DNA from: an uncultured Cellvibrionales bacterium
GTDB lineage: Bacteria; Pseudomonadota; Gammaproteobacteria; Pseudomonadales; Dasaniaceae
Assembly (NCBI GenBank): GCA_913019905.1
Contig: CAJVZD010000002.1
Span: forward strand, 124,001-188,000
Length of the DNA: 64,000 nucleotides
Reading direction: 5' to 3'
Below the pieces are notes generated by a model that worked only from the letters and a program-made list of their open reading frames with translations, ran no database searches and was not told where the DNA came from. Below, piece after piece: positions 54,800 to 63,219 of this stretch (its first letter is position 1; each line of letters starts with the position of its first letter). Both the position numbers and the translations under genes were made by a program.

Positions 54800-55264
54800 A
54801 TGTTAGACCAATGCAGTATCGCGGAACGCTGGAATGGCGTGGACGAATTAATTGAGCGATGGCGTTTAACTAGGCAATCCATGCTCGTTCAGTTTTGTGA
54901 AGCCAGCGGCGTTTTAGATACAGATGTCAACTCTCCAGAAGCAAAAGAAAGCCTGCAGCAATTTTGTCAATTGCTGGTCGATTATGTCTCTTCGGGGCAT
55001 TTTGAAGTTTATTACCAACTACTGCGGGAAGCCGAAGAATTTAAAGACGGCGGTGCCGAGTTAGCCAAAACCTTATTGCCACAAATTACAGCGAGCACTG
55101 AAGCTTCGATGGATTTTAATGACAAATACGCCGGCGGCGAAGGCGACTTAACGTCTCTATCAAATAATCTTTCAAAACTGGGAGAAATCCTTGAGTCCCG
55201 TTTTGAACTGGAAGACCAACTCATTGAGATTTTGCACGAAGCACATCGCGCGCAAGTAGCGTGA
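54800..55264 (+). CDS. rsd: Regulator of sigma D (Rsd/AlgQ family)
   Basis: A 154-residue helical protein of the Rsd/AlgQ family. Conserved features are the RWRLTRQSMLVQFCE segment near the start, LVDYVSSGHFEVYYQL, and FNDKY near residue 100. Rsd binds the housekeeping sigma factor RpoD and so favours alternative sigma factors in stationary phase. ATG 54800 has GGGGA about 10 bases upstream. Confidence 0.92.
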   Translation: MLDQCSIAERWNGVDELIERWRLTRQSMLVQFCEASGVLDTDVNSPEAKESLQQFCQLLVDYVSSGHFEVYYQLLREAEEFKDGGAELAKTLLPQITASTEASMDFNDKYAGGEGDLTSLSNNLSKLGEILESRFELEDQLIEILHEAHRAQVA

Positions 55265-55373
55265 ATTTCTAACTATCGACAGCATAAGCCAAAAATCTAC
55301 AACAAACTTTAGATTTATCGATTCGATTAAACGATAACCGGGTTCTGTAAGAATCGCTAACAGCTGACTATTT

Positions 55374-56453
55374 ATGACAAGCTCATCCTGCTCAGTTTTT
55401 CTTCGCCCATCATCGCTCTACCGTTACCCTACACAAGAGGAGCCGCGGCTCACTTTCGGCCTATTGAATGTTCTTTTTCGTAAAATAATCATACCGATAA
55501 TAATCGTCAGCTTGCTTACTGCTTGTGAAAACGCATCAAAACCTGACAAAAGCTGGGAGTCCGCAGTCAAAGGCGTTTACAGTGCTGCTCTTTCCAATGA
55601 CGGACAGTTCAGCGTAGTAGGCTCTATTCATCACGGCGGCAGTATGTGGACGGTGAAAAATGGGGAGCGCAAGTTTGACTGGAACCATCAACAAGGCCAA
55701 TACACGAATATTATTGCCAGCGGCTTTTCTCCGGAAGGCTCATTTGCTTTAACCGCAGATCACCAAACAATGGTCCTGTGGGATACCACTAGTGGCGCGG
55801 CTATCACTTTTTGGACAGCCCCAAACGAAGTGATGTCTATTGATCTTACTCCTAACGGAAATTACGCATTATTAGGTCTTGAAGATTACAGTGCGGTATT
55901 ATTTGATGTTAAACGTGGAGGTATAGAACGCACGTTTTACCATACAGATCGTGTACGTAGCGTCGCATTAAGTGCGGACGGTCAGTTAGCGATTACCGGC
56001 TCAGAAGACCAAACAGCACGCCTATGGGATATGAATACGGGTGAAGCGTTATTTAACTGGAAACATGATGGTGAAGTTGTAACCGTTGCCATTACCCCGG
56101 ACGGTAAGAAAGCCTTCAGTGTTGCCAAATATGATAAAGCCATGCTCTGGGATATCGAAACGGGAAAAGCGATTGGAGACCTACCTTTACAGGCCAGTGC
56201 CCTAAAGCGCGGCCAAGCTTTCACCAGCGCTGAATTTTCAGCAGACGGCAAACGGCTGCTCACAGGAAATGCGTCTCGATTAGTGCAACTCTGGGATACA
56301 AAAACCTTAAGCAAAATAGCTAGCTGGGAATTACCCAAGCGTGACCCATGGAAACCGACTAGCGCTGCCGTGGTAGCGCTGAGCTTTAGTGAAAAGAAAA
56401 ACGTTTATTACGCCATAGCTTCAAACGGTTTTACCCACCGTTTGAAGCATTAG
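55374..56453 (+). CDS. WD40-repeat lipoprotein
   Basis: A 359-residue protein if read from ATG 55374. The lipobox LLTAC lies at about residue 47-51, an unusually long pre-sequence. A TTG at 55464 gives a normal signal peptide (about 20 residues before the cysteine) and is the more likely start, although it lacks a nearby ribosome site. The mature part holds about six WD40 repeats (LWDTTSG, LWDMNTG, LWDIETG, LWDTKT), forming a beta propeller in the periplasm or outer membrane. WD40 lipoproteins serve in complex assembly; the partner is unknown. Confidence 0.85.
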   Translation: MTSSSCSVFLRPSSLYRYPTQEEPRLTFGLLNVLFRKIIIPIIIVSLLTACENASKPDKSWESAVKGVYSAALSNDGQFSVVGSIHHGGSMWTVKNGERKFDWNHQQGQYTNIIASGFSPEGSFALTADHQTMVLWDTTSGAAITFWTAPNEVMSIDLTPNGNYALLGLEDYSAVLFDVKRGGIERTFYHTDRVRSVALSADGQLAITGSEDQTARLWDMNTGEALFNWKHDGEVVTVAITPDGKKAFSVAKYDKAMLWDIETGKAIGDLPLQASALKRGQAFTSAEFSADGKRLLTGNASRLVQLWDTKTLSKIASWELPKRDPWKPTSAAVVALSFSEKKNVYYAIASNGFTHRLKH

Positions 56454-56510
56454 GCGAGTGCAGCGGCGATAGCTGACCGGATGCCCCTGACGTGCCGTGA
56501 CAATACACTT

Positions 56511-56543
56511 GTAAAAAAGGCCGCTATTAGCGGCCTTTTTTAC
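56511..56543. terminator. Bidirectional Rho-independent terminator
   Basis: GTAAAAAAGGCCGC (56511-56524) pairs perfectly with GCGGCCTTTTTTAC (56530-56543) across TATTA. T-runs follow in both directions. It serves the WD40 gene and the convergent FKBP gene. Confidence 0.92.
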
Positions 56544-56619
56544 ATTGTTTTTCTTGGCAAACATAGTTATAGCGAAAAATAGCTATAAAGAAAAACGCCG
56601 ATTTTGATCTTCGATAAGC

Positions 56620-57360
56620 TTATTCAGCACCCGCTTGTTTGATCGCAATTAACTCTACATCAAAAAGCAATGTCGCGTTGGGGCCTATCGGACCGCCACC
56701 GGTACCGCCAGGGCCGTAAGCCAACTCAGACGGAATTGCGAGCTGCCACTTTGAACCAACAGGCATTAGCTGCAGGGCTTCAGTCCAACCAGGAATAACG
56801 CCGGTTACCGGAAAACTCACCGACTGGCCACGCTTATAAGAACTATCAAATTCAGTTCCGTCAATTAGTGTACCGGCGTAGTTAACTTCTACTGTATCGT
56901 TAAGGCCTGGCTTTGCACCCGTTCCCTCTGTAAGAACTTTATATTGCAAACCACTGTCTGTGGTCGACACACCTTCCGCTGTTGCATTTTTTTCTAAGAA
57001 AGCGAGACCTTCTGTTTTGTTGGTTTCCGCCACTTTATCGCTCTCTTCCTTTGCGGCGGCTTGTTGCTTCTGCTGGAAGTTTTGCATTTCTTTCATTATT
57101 TCTTCTTGGCTCATTAACGGCTCAGTACCATCGACCGCATCGCGAACACCCTTGGAAAAGGCGTCGACATCAATACCAAAAGGCTCTTGTTTGATACGCT
57201 GTCCCAGACCAATACCCATTCCGTAACTAATACGTTTTTCTTCACTATCCAACGTCATTGCGGGTGTTGCCACTTCCTTCTCACCACTCACTGCAGATTC
57301 TTGATTACATCCAACCAATACTGTGCCCATGGCAACAGCTATCAATAGTTTACTTTTCAT
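56620..57360 (-). CDS. FKBP-type peptidyl-prolyl isomerase lipoprotein (FkpA/Mip-like)
   Basis: A 246-residue protein. A lipoprotein signal peptide ends at LVGC (residue 18). Residues 40-130 form the helical dimerisation domain; 135-243 form the FKBP catalytic domain (VEVNYAGTLIDGTEFDSS, FPVTGVIPGWTEAL, PSELAYG, LLFDVELIAI). It speeds proline isomerisation in periplasmic folding. ATG 57360 has AAGGAAACC upstream. It ends at the bidirectional terminator. Confidence 0.92.
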   Translation of the reverse strand: MKSKLLIAVAMGTVLVGCNQESAVSGEKEVATPAMTLDSEEKRISYGMGIGLGQRIKQEPFGIDVDAFSKGVRDAVDGTEPLMSQEEIMKEMQNFQQKQQAAAKEESDKVAETNKTEGLAFLEKNATAEGVSTTDSGLQYKVLTEGTGAKPGLNDTVEVNYAGTLIDGTEFDSSYKRGQSVSFPVTGVIPGWTEALQLMPVGSKWQLAIPSELAYGPGGTGGGPIGPNATLLFDVELIAIKQAGAE

Positions 57361-57418
57361 CTGGTTTCCTTAAAGGTTTATACATTATATCTATTTTGTG
57401 AAATACCATAGCTGGCAG

Positions 57419-57976
57419 TTATTGATCCATTAAAGCCTTTCTTTGTTCAGCATCCTTGGTAATCTTTTCAACTTGCTCCAACATCTTCCCGGCTTGATCC
57501 ATCGAAATTGACAATCCGCCGCCGGGCAAACCTCCGCGCAACGGATTGCTGGAAGGGGCTGCTATAGTACTACTACTTCCCTGTCTAGCAACAGGGGCGG
57601 GCAGCAGGTTTTTTACTTCAGGCAAGTCCTCTACATGGACTTGTGTTTTAACTTGGGGTTTTTCATTGGAAAAGTGCCAACGGCCTTTGTCATCTTGCCA
57701 TTTGTACATTTTCCCGGACGACGAAGCCAGTACGGTAGGGCTATCTTCTGTCGCAAGCGGCCCTTGTTTGGTTTCGCCGTCATTTGCGGTCGCTGTTTCT
57801 ACGACATCTTTACTCACCGACTTTATTTTCGATACCGATTTATCAAAAAAATCTTTATCGGGCAACCAGTCGCCAACGGTCATGATAGGTTTTCCATCGG
57901 GGCCTTTCATCAACATCGGTAAACCGAACGCCATTATAACTAACATTAAAAGCATGAATTTATGTTGAATTTTCAT
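57419..57976 (-). CDS. DUF4124 domain protein
   Basis: A 185-residue protein. An N-terminal hydrophobic helix (about 7-23) anchors or exports it. The DUF4124 core YKWQDDKGRWHFSNEKP lies near residues 92-108. The C-terminus is glycine/serine-rich, then helical. The function is unknown. It lies 58 bp upstream of the FKBP gene on the same strand and may share its transcript. Confidence 0.85.
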   Translation of the reverse strand: MKIQHKFMLLMLVIMAFGLPMLMKGPDGKPIMTVGDWLPDKDFFDKSVSKIKSVSKDVVETATANDGETKQGPLATEDSPTVLASSSGKMYKWQDDKGRWHFSNEKPQVKTQVHVEDLPEVKNLLPAPVARQGSSSTIAAPSSNPLRGGLPGGGLSISMDQAGKMLEQVEKITKDAEQRKALMDQ

Positions 57977-58201
57977 CCTATGATCCCGTAATTCGATGTA
58001 ATGAACACCTATCTACTCTGATAGTTTTAGTACAGCCACCTTATCACTGACCGTCAATCGCAAGAATTAAAACCAGAGTTAAAGCTTAATTTCTGAAAGT
58101 CTTATTAACAAGAGCTACTGTCAATTGAATACAGTAATCGAGGGATTAGTTTCTCCCCGACTTCCATTATGGCTTCAGACCCAATGCTCTCAGACCAATT
58201 T

Positions 58202-58696
58202 TCAACCATTGTTTTCAACAAACGCAAAAGAAACTAAATCGCTGACAATGCCAGACAAATCATCCCACTCAACACCTTGTAAATGGTTGGTATAACACTG
58301 TAGATTTTGCAGTGCAAACAATGTTGTCGAACCATCACCAGTGGTCAACGACAACTTTTTGATTTGTTGATAAAACAGGTCCTGCTGCCACTGTTCAGCT
58401 TTTAACTCTAGAGATTTTACCTCTTCTCTAATCCCTTCGGCGCCCGCCAGCCCTTTCAAACCTCGTCTCAGAGAACGTAAAGGCATAATACACTGTGCCT
58501 GACAGCTTGCTGAAATCTTTAATAATTCGCTAAGGGCGTTGTCATCCAACTCCAACCCTTGGGATGCCACCCATAGACAGGACAACAAAACATTAACATC
58601 GGCACCGAACCGATCTTGAAGCTGCAACAACTCAGCTTCTACATTTGGCTTACGATAAACCTCCAGCGAGTAATTCCATAGCAGATTTTCTCCCAT
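58202..58696 (-). CDS. TIGR02444 family protein
   Basis: A 164-residue helical cytosolic protein of the TIGR02444 family, usually beside the YheS-type ABC-F gene as here. The conserved opening NLLWNYSLEVYRKPNVEAELLQLQD region and the CQAQCIMPLRSLRRGLKG region support it. ATG 58696 has AAGGAGG 7 bases upstream, clearly better than the GTG 11 codons earlier. Confidence 0.9.
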   Translation of the reverse strand: MGENLLWNYSLEVYRKPNVEAELLQLQDRFGADVNVLLSCLWVASQGLELDDNALSELLKISASCQAQCIMPLRSLRRGLKGLAGAEGIREEVKSLELKAEQWQQDLFYQQIKKLSLTTGDGSTTLFALQNLQCYTNHLQGVEWDDLSGIVSDLVSFAFVENNG

Positions 58697-58832
58697 TATT
58701 GCGCCTCCTTCGTTATGAGCGTGAACCACAGTTAGTCGATTTAGTTGCTTGTTACAATCTGGACAACTGAAGTAAAAACTAGAATCCCATAAATCTCACC
58801 GACAACGGTAATATTCAGTATAATGCGCCACC

Positions 58833-60740
58833 ATGATTAAACTAGACGAAATTAGCTTACAACGAGGAAACAAGTTCCTCCTAGAACACGCGAGCGCGGT
58901 ATTCCACCCCGGCCAAAAAGTTGCTCTAATTGGTGCAAACGGCACTGGCAAGTCGAGTCTGTTCCAACTTCTATTGGGCCAACTGCAATCCGATGATGGT
59001 ACTGTCAGTATCCCAGCCCAATGGCGCATCGCACATATGGCACAGGAAGTGGGTACCAGCAATCGCAATGCGCTCGATTACATCATAGATGGCGATGCCA
59101 TTCTTAGAAATATTGAAGCGGGAATAGTAAAAGCAGAAGAGACGGAAGATCACAAACAGCTCGCCTTACTTCATGAGCAGCTGGACACCATTGACGGTTA
59201 TAACGCTAGAGTCAGAGCCGAACAGTTACTGCAGGGATTAGGTTTTACCATTGCCGATGCTAATAAGCCGGTTAACAGTTTTTCCGGTGGTTGGAGAATA
59301 CGCTTAAATTTGGCACAGGCACTAATGAGTCCATCGGATTTACTACTGCTGGACGAACCGACAAACCACCTGGATTTGGATGCAGAGCTGTGGCTTGAAC
59401 AATGGCTACAACGCTTTGAAGGCAGTCTGTTACTAATTTCTCACGACCGCGACTTTATTGACAGCGTTTGTTCCGGCGTTGTGCACATTGAACACAACAA
59501 GCTCAATAGCTACAAGGGCAACTATTCAGGATTTGAGAGACAGCGTGCTGAAAGGCTGGCTCAGCAACAAATCAATTACGAAAAACAGCTGCGCCGAAAA
59601 AATGAAATACATGCCTTTGTCGCCCGCTTTCGCGCTCAAGCGACCAAGGCTAAACAAGCGCAAAGCCGACTTAAAGAACTGCAGCGCATGGAAGATATTG
59701 CGCCAGCGCATATCGAATCACCCTTTAATTTTAAGTTTCCCGAACCGGGGCGATTTTCTGACCCACTTCTAAACCTCTCCCATGCAAATTTGGGATATGG
59801 CGACACAACCATCACCAGCAATGTCAATTTAAGCATACATCCGGGCAGCCGTATTGGTTTGCTGGGCGCTAACGGCGCAGGCAAGTCGACTTTGATAAAA
59901 TCGCTGGCACAAGAAGTTGAGTTATTGTCTGGGGAAATGACTCATGGCGAAAACATGAAGATGGGTTATTTTAGCCAACACCAACTCGAAGCATTGGACC
60001 TGAATGCCAGCCCGATATTACACTTGCAACGCCTTAGTCCAACGGCACGCGAACAAGAGATTCGCAACTTTCTGGGTGGGTTTAATTTTCACGGTGATAT
60101 GGCTTTGGAAACTATCCGCAATTTTTCTGGCGGCGAAAAGGCCCGACTAGCCTTAGCAATCGTTGTATGGCAAAAACCGAATTTGTTACTACTGGACGAG
60201 CCCACTAACCATCTGGACTTGGAAATGTGCCACGCTCTTACCGTCGCCTTGCAAGGCTTTGAAGGTGCGGTAATCGTCGTTTCCCACGATCGTCACTTAT
60301 TAAGAAATACTGTCGATCAGTTTCTATTAATCGCCCATGGCAAGGCAGAAGTCTTTGATGGTGACCTCGAGGACTACAGCCGCTGGTTATTGGAACAGAG
60401 GAAATCAGCTGACAAAGGAATGAAAAATAGCGGAGCAGCCGAAAACGCAGATTCCAAAAAAGGACAACGCCAACAGTCGGCCGAGTTGCGTAAAAAGCTC
60501 AATCCCATCAATAACGCTATAAAAAAAGTCGAACAAGAAATGGCAAAAATAGACAATGCCATCCAGGCCATTGAAAGCGCACTCGGTGAAAGTGACCTTT
60601 ATGAAGAATCAAACAAAGAAAAATTGCAAACTTTATTGCAAGATCAGGGAAAACTAAAACAAGAAAAAGACCAACAGGAAGACCAATGGTTTGAACTTCA
60701 GGAAAAACTAGAAGGACTACAAAACGAAGCCTCTTCGTAA
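58833..60740 (+). CDS. yheS: ABC-F family ATPase, YheS type
   Basis: A 635-residue protein with two ATP-binding domains and no membrane part. Walker A motifs are GANGTGKSS and GANGAGKST; signatures FSGGWRIRLNLAQAL and FSGGEKARLALAIV; Walker B regions LLLLDEPTNHLD twice. The linker (about 240-285) is basic and the C-terminal 100 residues form a coiled coil. ABC-F proteins bind the ribosome E site and relieve stalling. A perfect TATAAT ends 8 bases before the ATG, so the mRNA may be leaderless. A hairpin follows the stop. Confidence 0.93.
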   Translation: MIKLDEISLQRGNKFLLEHASAVFHPGQKVALIGANGTGKSSLFQLLLGQLQSDDGTVSIPAQWRIAHMAQEVGTSNRNALDYIIDGDAILRNIEAGIVKAEETEDHKQLALLHEQLDTIDGYNARVRAEQLLQGLGFTIADANKPVNSFSGGWRIRLNLAQALMSPSDLLLLDEPTNHLDLDAELWLEQWLQRFEGSLLLISHDRDFIDSVCSGVVHIEHNKLNSYKGNYSGFERQRAERLAQQQINYEKQLRRKNEIHAFVARFRAQATKAKQAQSRLKELQRMEDIAPAHIESPFNFKFPEPGRFSDPLLNLSHANLGYGDTTITSNVNLSIHPGSRIGLLGANGAGKSTLIKSLAQEVELLSGEMTHGENMKMGYFSQHQLEALDLNASPILHLQRLSPTAREQEIRNFLGGFNFHGDMALETIRNFSGGEKARLALAIVVWQKPNLLLLDEPTNHLDLEMCHALTVALQGFEGAVIVVSHDRHLLRNTVDQFLLIAHGKAEVFDGDLEDYSRWLLEQRKSADKGMKNSGAAENADSKKGQRQQSAELRKKLNPINNAIKKVEQEMAKIDNAIQAIESALGESDLYEESNKEKLQTLLQDQGKLKQEKDQQEDQWFELQEKLEGLQNEASS

Positions 60741-60748
60741 AAAACCAG

Positions 60749-60774
60749 GGAGGTATGACCTCCAAGTGTTTTTG
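60749..60774 (+). terminator. Terminator after the ABC-F gene
   Basis: GGAGGT and ACCTCC pair across ATG, followed after five bases by TTTTT. The stem is short but the position is right. Confidence 0.6.
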
Positions 60775-61002
60775 GTAATTCCCTTTCGCTAATAAACGAC
60801 TAACAACTATCAGTTTTCTAATACTTAGGCGGTAACCAAGAATAATAGCTGACCTTCAGGCTAGCTATTGCATAAACTCATTTATCTTCTAACCTATTGA
60901 ACAGTTTACTAAAAAAAGGCATCTCTAACCACCGATCAACAGATGCCGAAGGACGACTTATTTTCACCACACAGGAACCGACAATATTGTGAGTAAGACG
61001 AG

Positions 61003-61137
61003 ATGAGCAGGAAAAAAGATCAGCGCGCCAGGAAAAAGCTACTCGCTACACCGTGGTGGAAAATGAAAGACAACTGGTACTTTATCACCGTACTAGTCAT
61101 ACTTTTTGGTATCGTAGCATTGGCCGCGATCGTGTAA
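61003..61137 (+). CDS. Small basic single-helix membrane protein (44 residues)
   Basis: A complete 44-codon frame. The first 23 residues are strongly basic (MSRKKDQRARKKLLATPWWK), followed by one clear membrane helix (about 25-43) rich in V, I and L. The order positive-inside then helix suggests a real small inner-membrane protein. ATG 61003 has AAGACGAG just upstream. No family is recognised. Confidence 0.55.
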   Translation: MSRKKDQRARKKLLATPWWKMKDNWYFITVLVILFGIVALAAIV

Positions 61138-61163
61138 TTGATGCGATAGAACCAACACTATAA

Positions 61164-61367
61164 ATGGCTCATAGCTCGATCCGGACAAATTTCAATAAAC
61201 GGCTTGGCGGTACAAGCCGTGTTGCGAAGAATGTTACAAACAACATCACAACCAATGTTGCGAGCAACAGGCCAAACCTATCCAGCGAAGCTTATACACG
61301 ACTAAACGTATCCAGTGGAACTGGTAATCGCAGATTCGCCGTCGCAGCAAAAATCCTTTTCGAATAG
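61164..61367 (+). CDS. Doubtful 67-residue frame over a hairpin-rich stretch
   Basis: The frame is N/T/S-rich without recognisable features, and the underlying DNA carries several short dyads: ACGGCTTG-N6-CAAGCCGT (61199-61220) and GTTGC-GA-GCAAC near 61258. It could be a chance frame across structured DNA or RNA. Confidence 0.2.
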   Translation: MAHSSIRTNFNKRLGGTSRVAKNVTNNITTNVASNRPNLSSEAYTRLNVSSGTGNRRFAVAAKILFE

Positions 61368-61375
61368 GGTCATAG

Positions 61376-61825
61376 ATGGACAATATCGCGAAACACAATA
61401 GCCTGGGATTATTGTTGATGTCGATAGCCACACTGGTCTACGGAGTCATTCCTCCCATCGTCGACTTAACCGAGACCCATGTCTTTCATCAAGATTGGAC
61501 CCCGCACTCTCGGATGCACATGGTATGGCTGCTAGGCACAAATTCATTGATTTCTGTGGTAGCCCTCTACTTCTTGTGGTTTCACAAAACCGACAGAGCG
61601 TTTGGTGTGCGTTTCGCGGGAGTATTGGGACTCTGCGTGTATGGTGGTTTCTGGCTCAGCGCTGCAACCCTTTCTCTGTACAGCGGCTCGTTAAGCGATA
61701 AAGACGGTGTACCAGCCGTTATGGGTATTGATGGAAATATTATTGCCTTTACAGCTGCGCTGACTTTCCTGCTGCTGGGCTGGTTTCTTGCCGACACAGG
61801 AGCCGAACCTAAAACAGGACGCTAA
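61376..61825 (+). CDS. Four-helix membrane protein of unknown function
   Basis: A 149-residue protein with four hydrophobic helices (about 10-28, 47-66, 75-98 and 120-141). The stretch HQDWTPHSRMHMVW between helices 1 and 2 contains several histidines and could bind metal or quinone. No family name can be given. It lies 104 bp upstream of the FMN-dependent protein gene on the same strand. Confidence 0.7.
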   Translation: MDNIAKHNSLGLLLMSIATLVYGVIPPIVDLTETHVFHQDWTPHSRMHMVWLLGTNSLISVVALYFLWFHKTDRAFGVRFAGVLGLCVYGGFWLSAATLSLYSGSLSDKDGVPAVMGIDGNIIAFTAALTFLLLGWFLADTGAEPKTGR

Positions 61826-61928
61826 GCCATTGGTCAAGAATGACAGTTCAAGAATGATCGCTCATAATTTTCCTCTGTCGAAACGTAGATTTCGCCGCTT
61901 CTTACGATCGATAAGCAAAGAGAAGACA

Positions 61929-62549
61929 ATGAAAAAAATCAATACTATCGAAGAATTAGAATCCCGTTACGGAGAAGCAGTAGACAGATCACTGTGGAAA
62001 GAAACCGATCATATCAACGATCACTATAAGCAGTTCATAGAAAAATCACCCTTTCTCATTTTAGCCACCTACGGCGACAAAGGCCTTGACTGTTCACCAA
62101 GGGGAGATCCGGCCGGGTTCGTTAGAATCATAAACGACAACTGCATACAAATTCCCGACCGAAGAGGAAACAACCGATTAGATTCCTTGAGAAATATAAT
62201 ACAAAATCCGGACGTTGGCGTTATCTTTTTGATACCAAACGTCGGTGAAACCATCCGGCTTCGAGGTAAAGCGGAAATCGTAATCGACCCACAGCTTTGT
62301 AAATCATTCTCAATTGAGGATAAAGCTGCTAGCAGTGTTTTGTCTATCAAAGTCGAAAAAGTCTATTATCAATGCCAAAAAGCCATTGCCAGATCAAGAA
62401 TTTGGGACCAGTCAAGCCATGTTGATCGATCTGAATTACCCACAGCAGGGCAAATGAACAAAGTATTTTCGGCTTCCCGGAACATTGAGTTCGACGCTGA
62501 TGCTTACGACCAAAATTATCCAGAGCACTTAAAGAATACGATCTATTAG
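61929..62549 (+). CDS. Pyridoxamine 5'-phosphate oxidase-like FMN protein
   Basis: A 206-residue split-barrel flavin protein. FLILATYGDKGLDCSPRGD is the core first strand with the conserved SPRGDP segment, and RRGNNRLDSLRNIIQNP the flavin-binding part, matching the MSMEG_1061-type branch of the PNPOx-like superfamily. It may reduce or bind small toxic or redox compounds. ATG 61929 is used; upstream in-frame codons overlap the membrane-protein gene and lack a site. Confidence 0.85.
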   Translation: MKKINTIEELESRYGEAVDRSLWKETDHINDHYKQFIEKSPFLILATYGDKGLDCSPRGDPAGFVRIINDNCIQIPDRRGNNRLDSLRNIIQNPDVGVIFLIPNVGETIRLRGKAEIVIDPQLCKSFSIEDKAASSVLSIKVEKVYYQCQKAIARSRIWDQSSHVDRSELPTAGQMNKVFSASRNIEFDADAYDQNYPEHLKNTIY

Positions 62550-62670
62550 AAAAGCCCTTTTCATTATGTAAATAGAAGATATCGATGAGTCAACGGGAGC
62601 AGCGCTCTAATCGAGGTTGATAAAATCTGGGCAATGATTCGGTGTTTCCAATCGGTGCAGGATATAGACC

Positions 62671-63081
62671 GTGAAAACCAAAGAGAATAACGCTAGCGTA
62701 AATGACTTTATCAGTAGCGTTAAGAGCAAAAGAAGGCGCAGCGATAGCCTAATTGTTTTAGGCATTATGCAAGCAGTCACGGGTTTACCGGCGAGAATGT
62801 GGGGGCCGAGTATTATCGGCTTCGACAAAAACTACTACAAATATGCTGACGGCCGGGATGGCGAGATCTGTATGATTGGATTCTCACCCAGGGCTCAAGC
62901 GTTGGCCTTCTACCTAACGACTAAATTTGAAAATGGAGAAGCATTGCTAAAGCAATTGGGCAAGCATAAATTCGGCCCGGGCGGCTGCCTTTATATTAAC
63001 AAGCTGGATGATGTTGACCTCGACACACTAAAGAAGGTTATTGCCAGCTCTTACGCGCATAACAAAAACAAACAGCGGTGA
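62671..63081 (+). CDS. DUF1801 domain protein
   Basis: A 136-residue protein of the DUF1801 family: VNDFISSVKSKRRRSDSLIVL, then GPSIIGFDKNYYKYADGRDG and GFSPRAQALAFYL. The family is cytosolic and of unknown function. The start is GTG 62671 with AGGA 9 bases upstream. Confidence 0.87.
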   Translation: MKTKENNASVNDFISSVKSKRRRSDSLIVLGIMQAVTGLPARMWGPSIIGFDKNYYKYADGRDGEICMIGFSPRAQALAFYLTTKFENGEALLKQLGKHKFGPGGCLYINKLDDVDLDTLKKVIASSYAHNKNKQR

Positions 63082-63219
63082 TTTTCCCAAGCTGCTATGG
63101 ATAAAAATCTACTGCAATTATATAGTAGCATCAACAAAGGTCGAGAATTGCACTGAATGATGTCCACATTATCTGAGCTCTTAGTCACTGTTACGCTTCA
63201 ATCAACATAGGGTTTTCTT

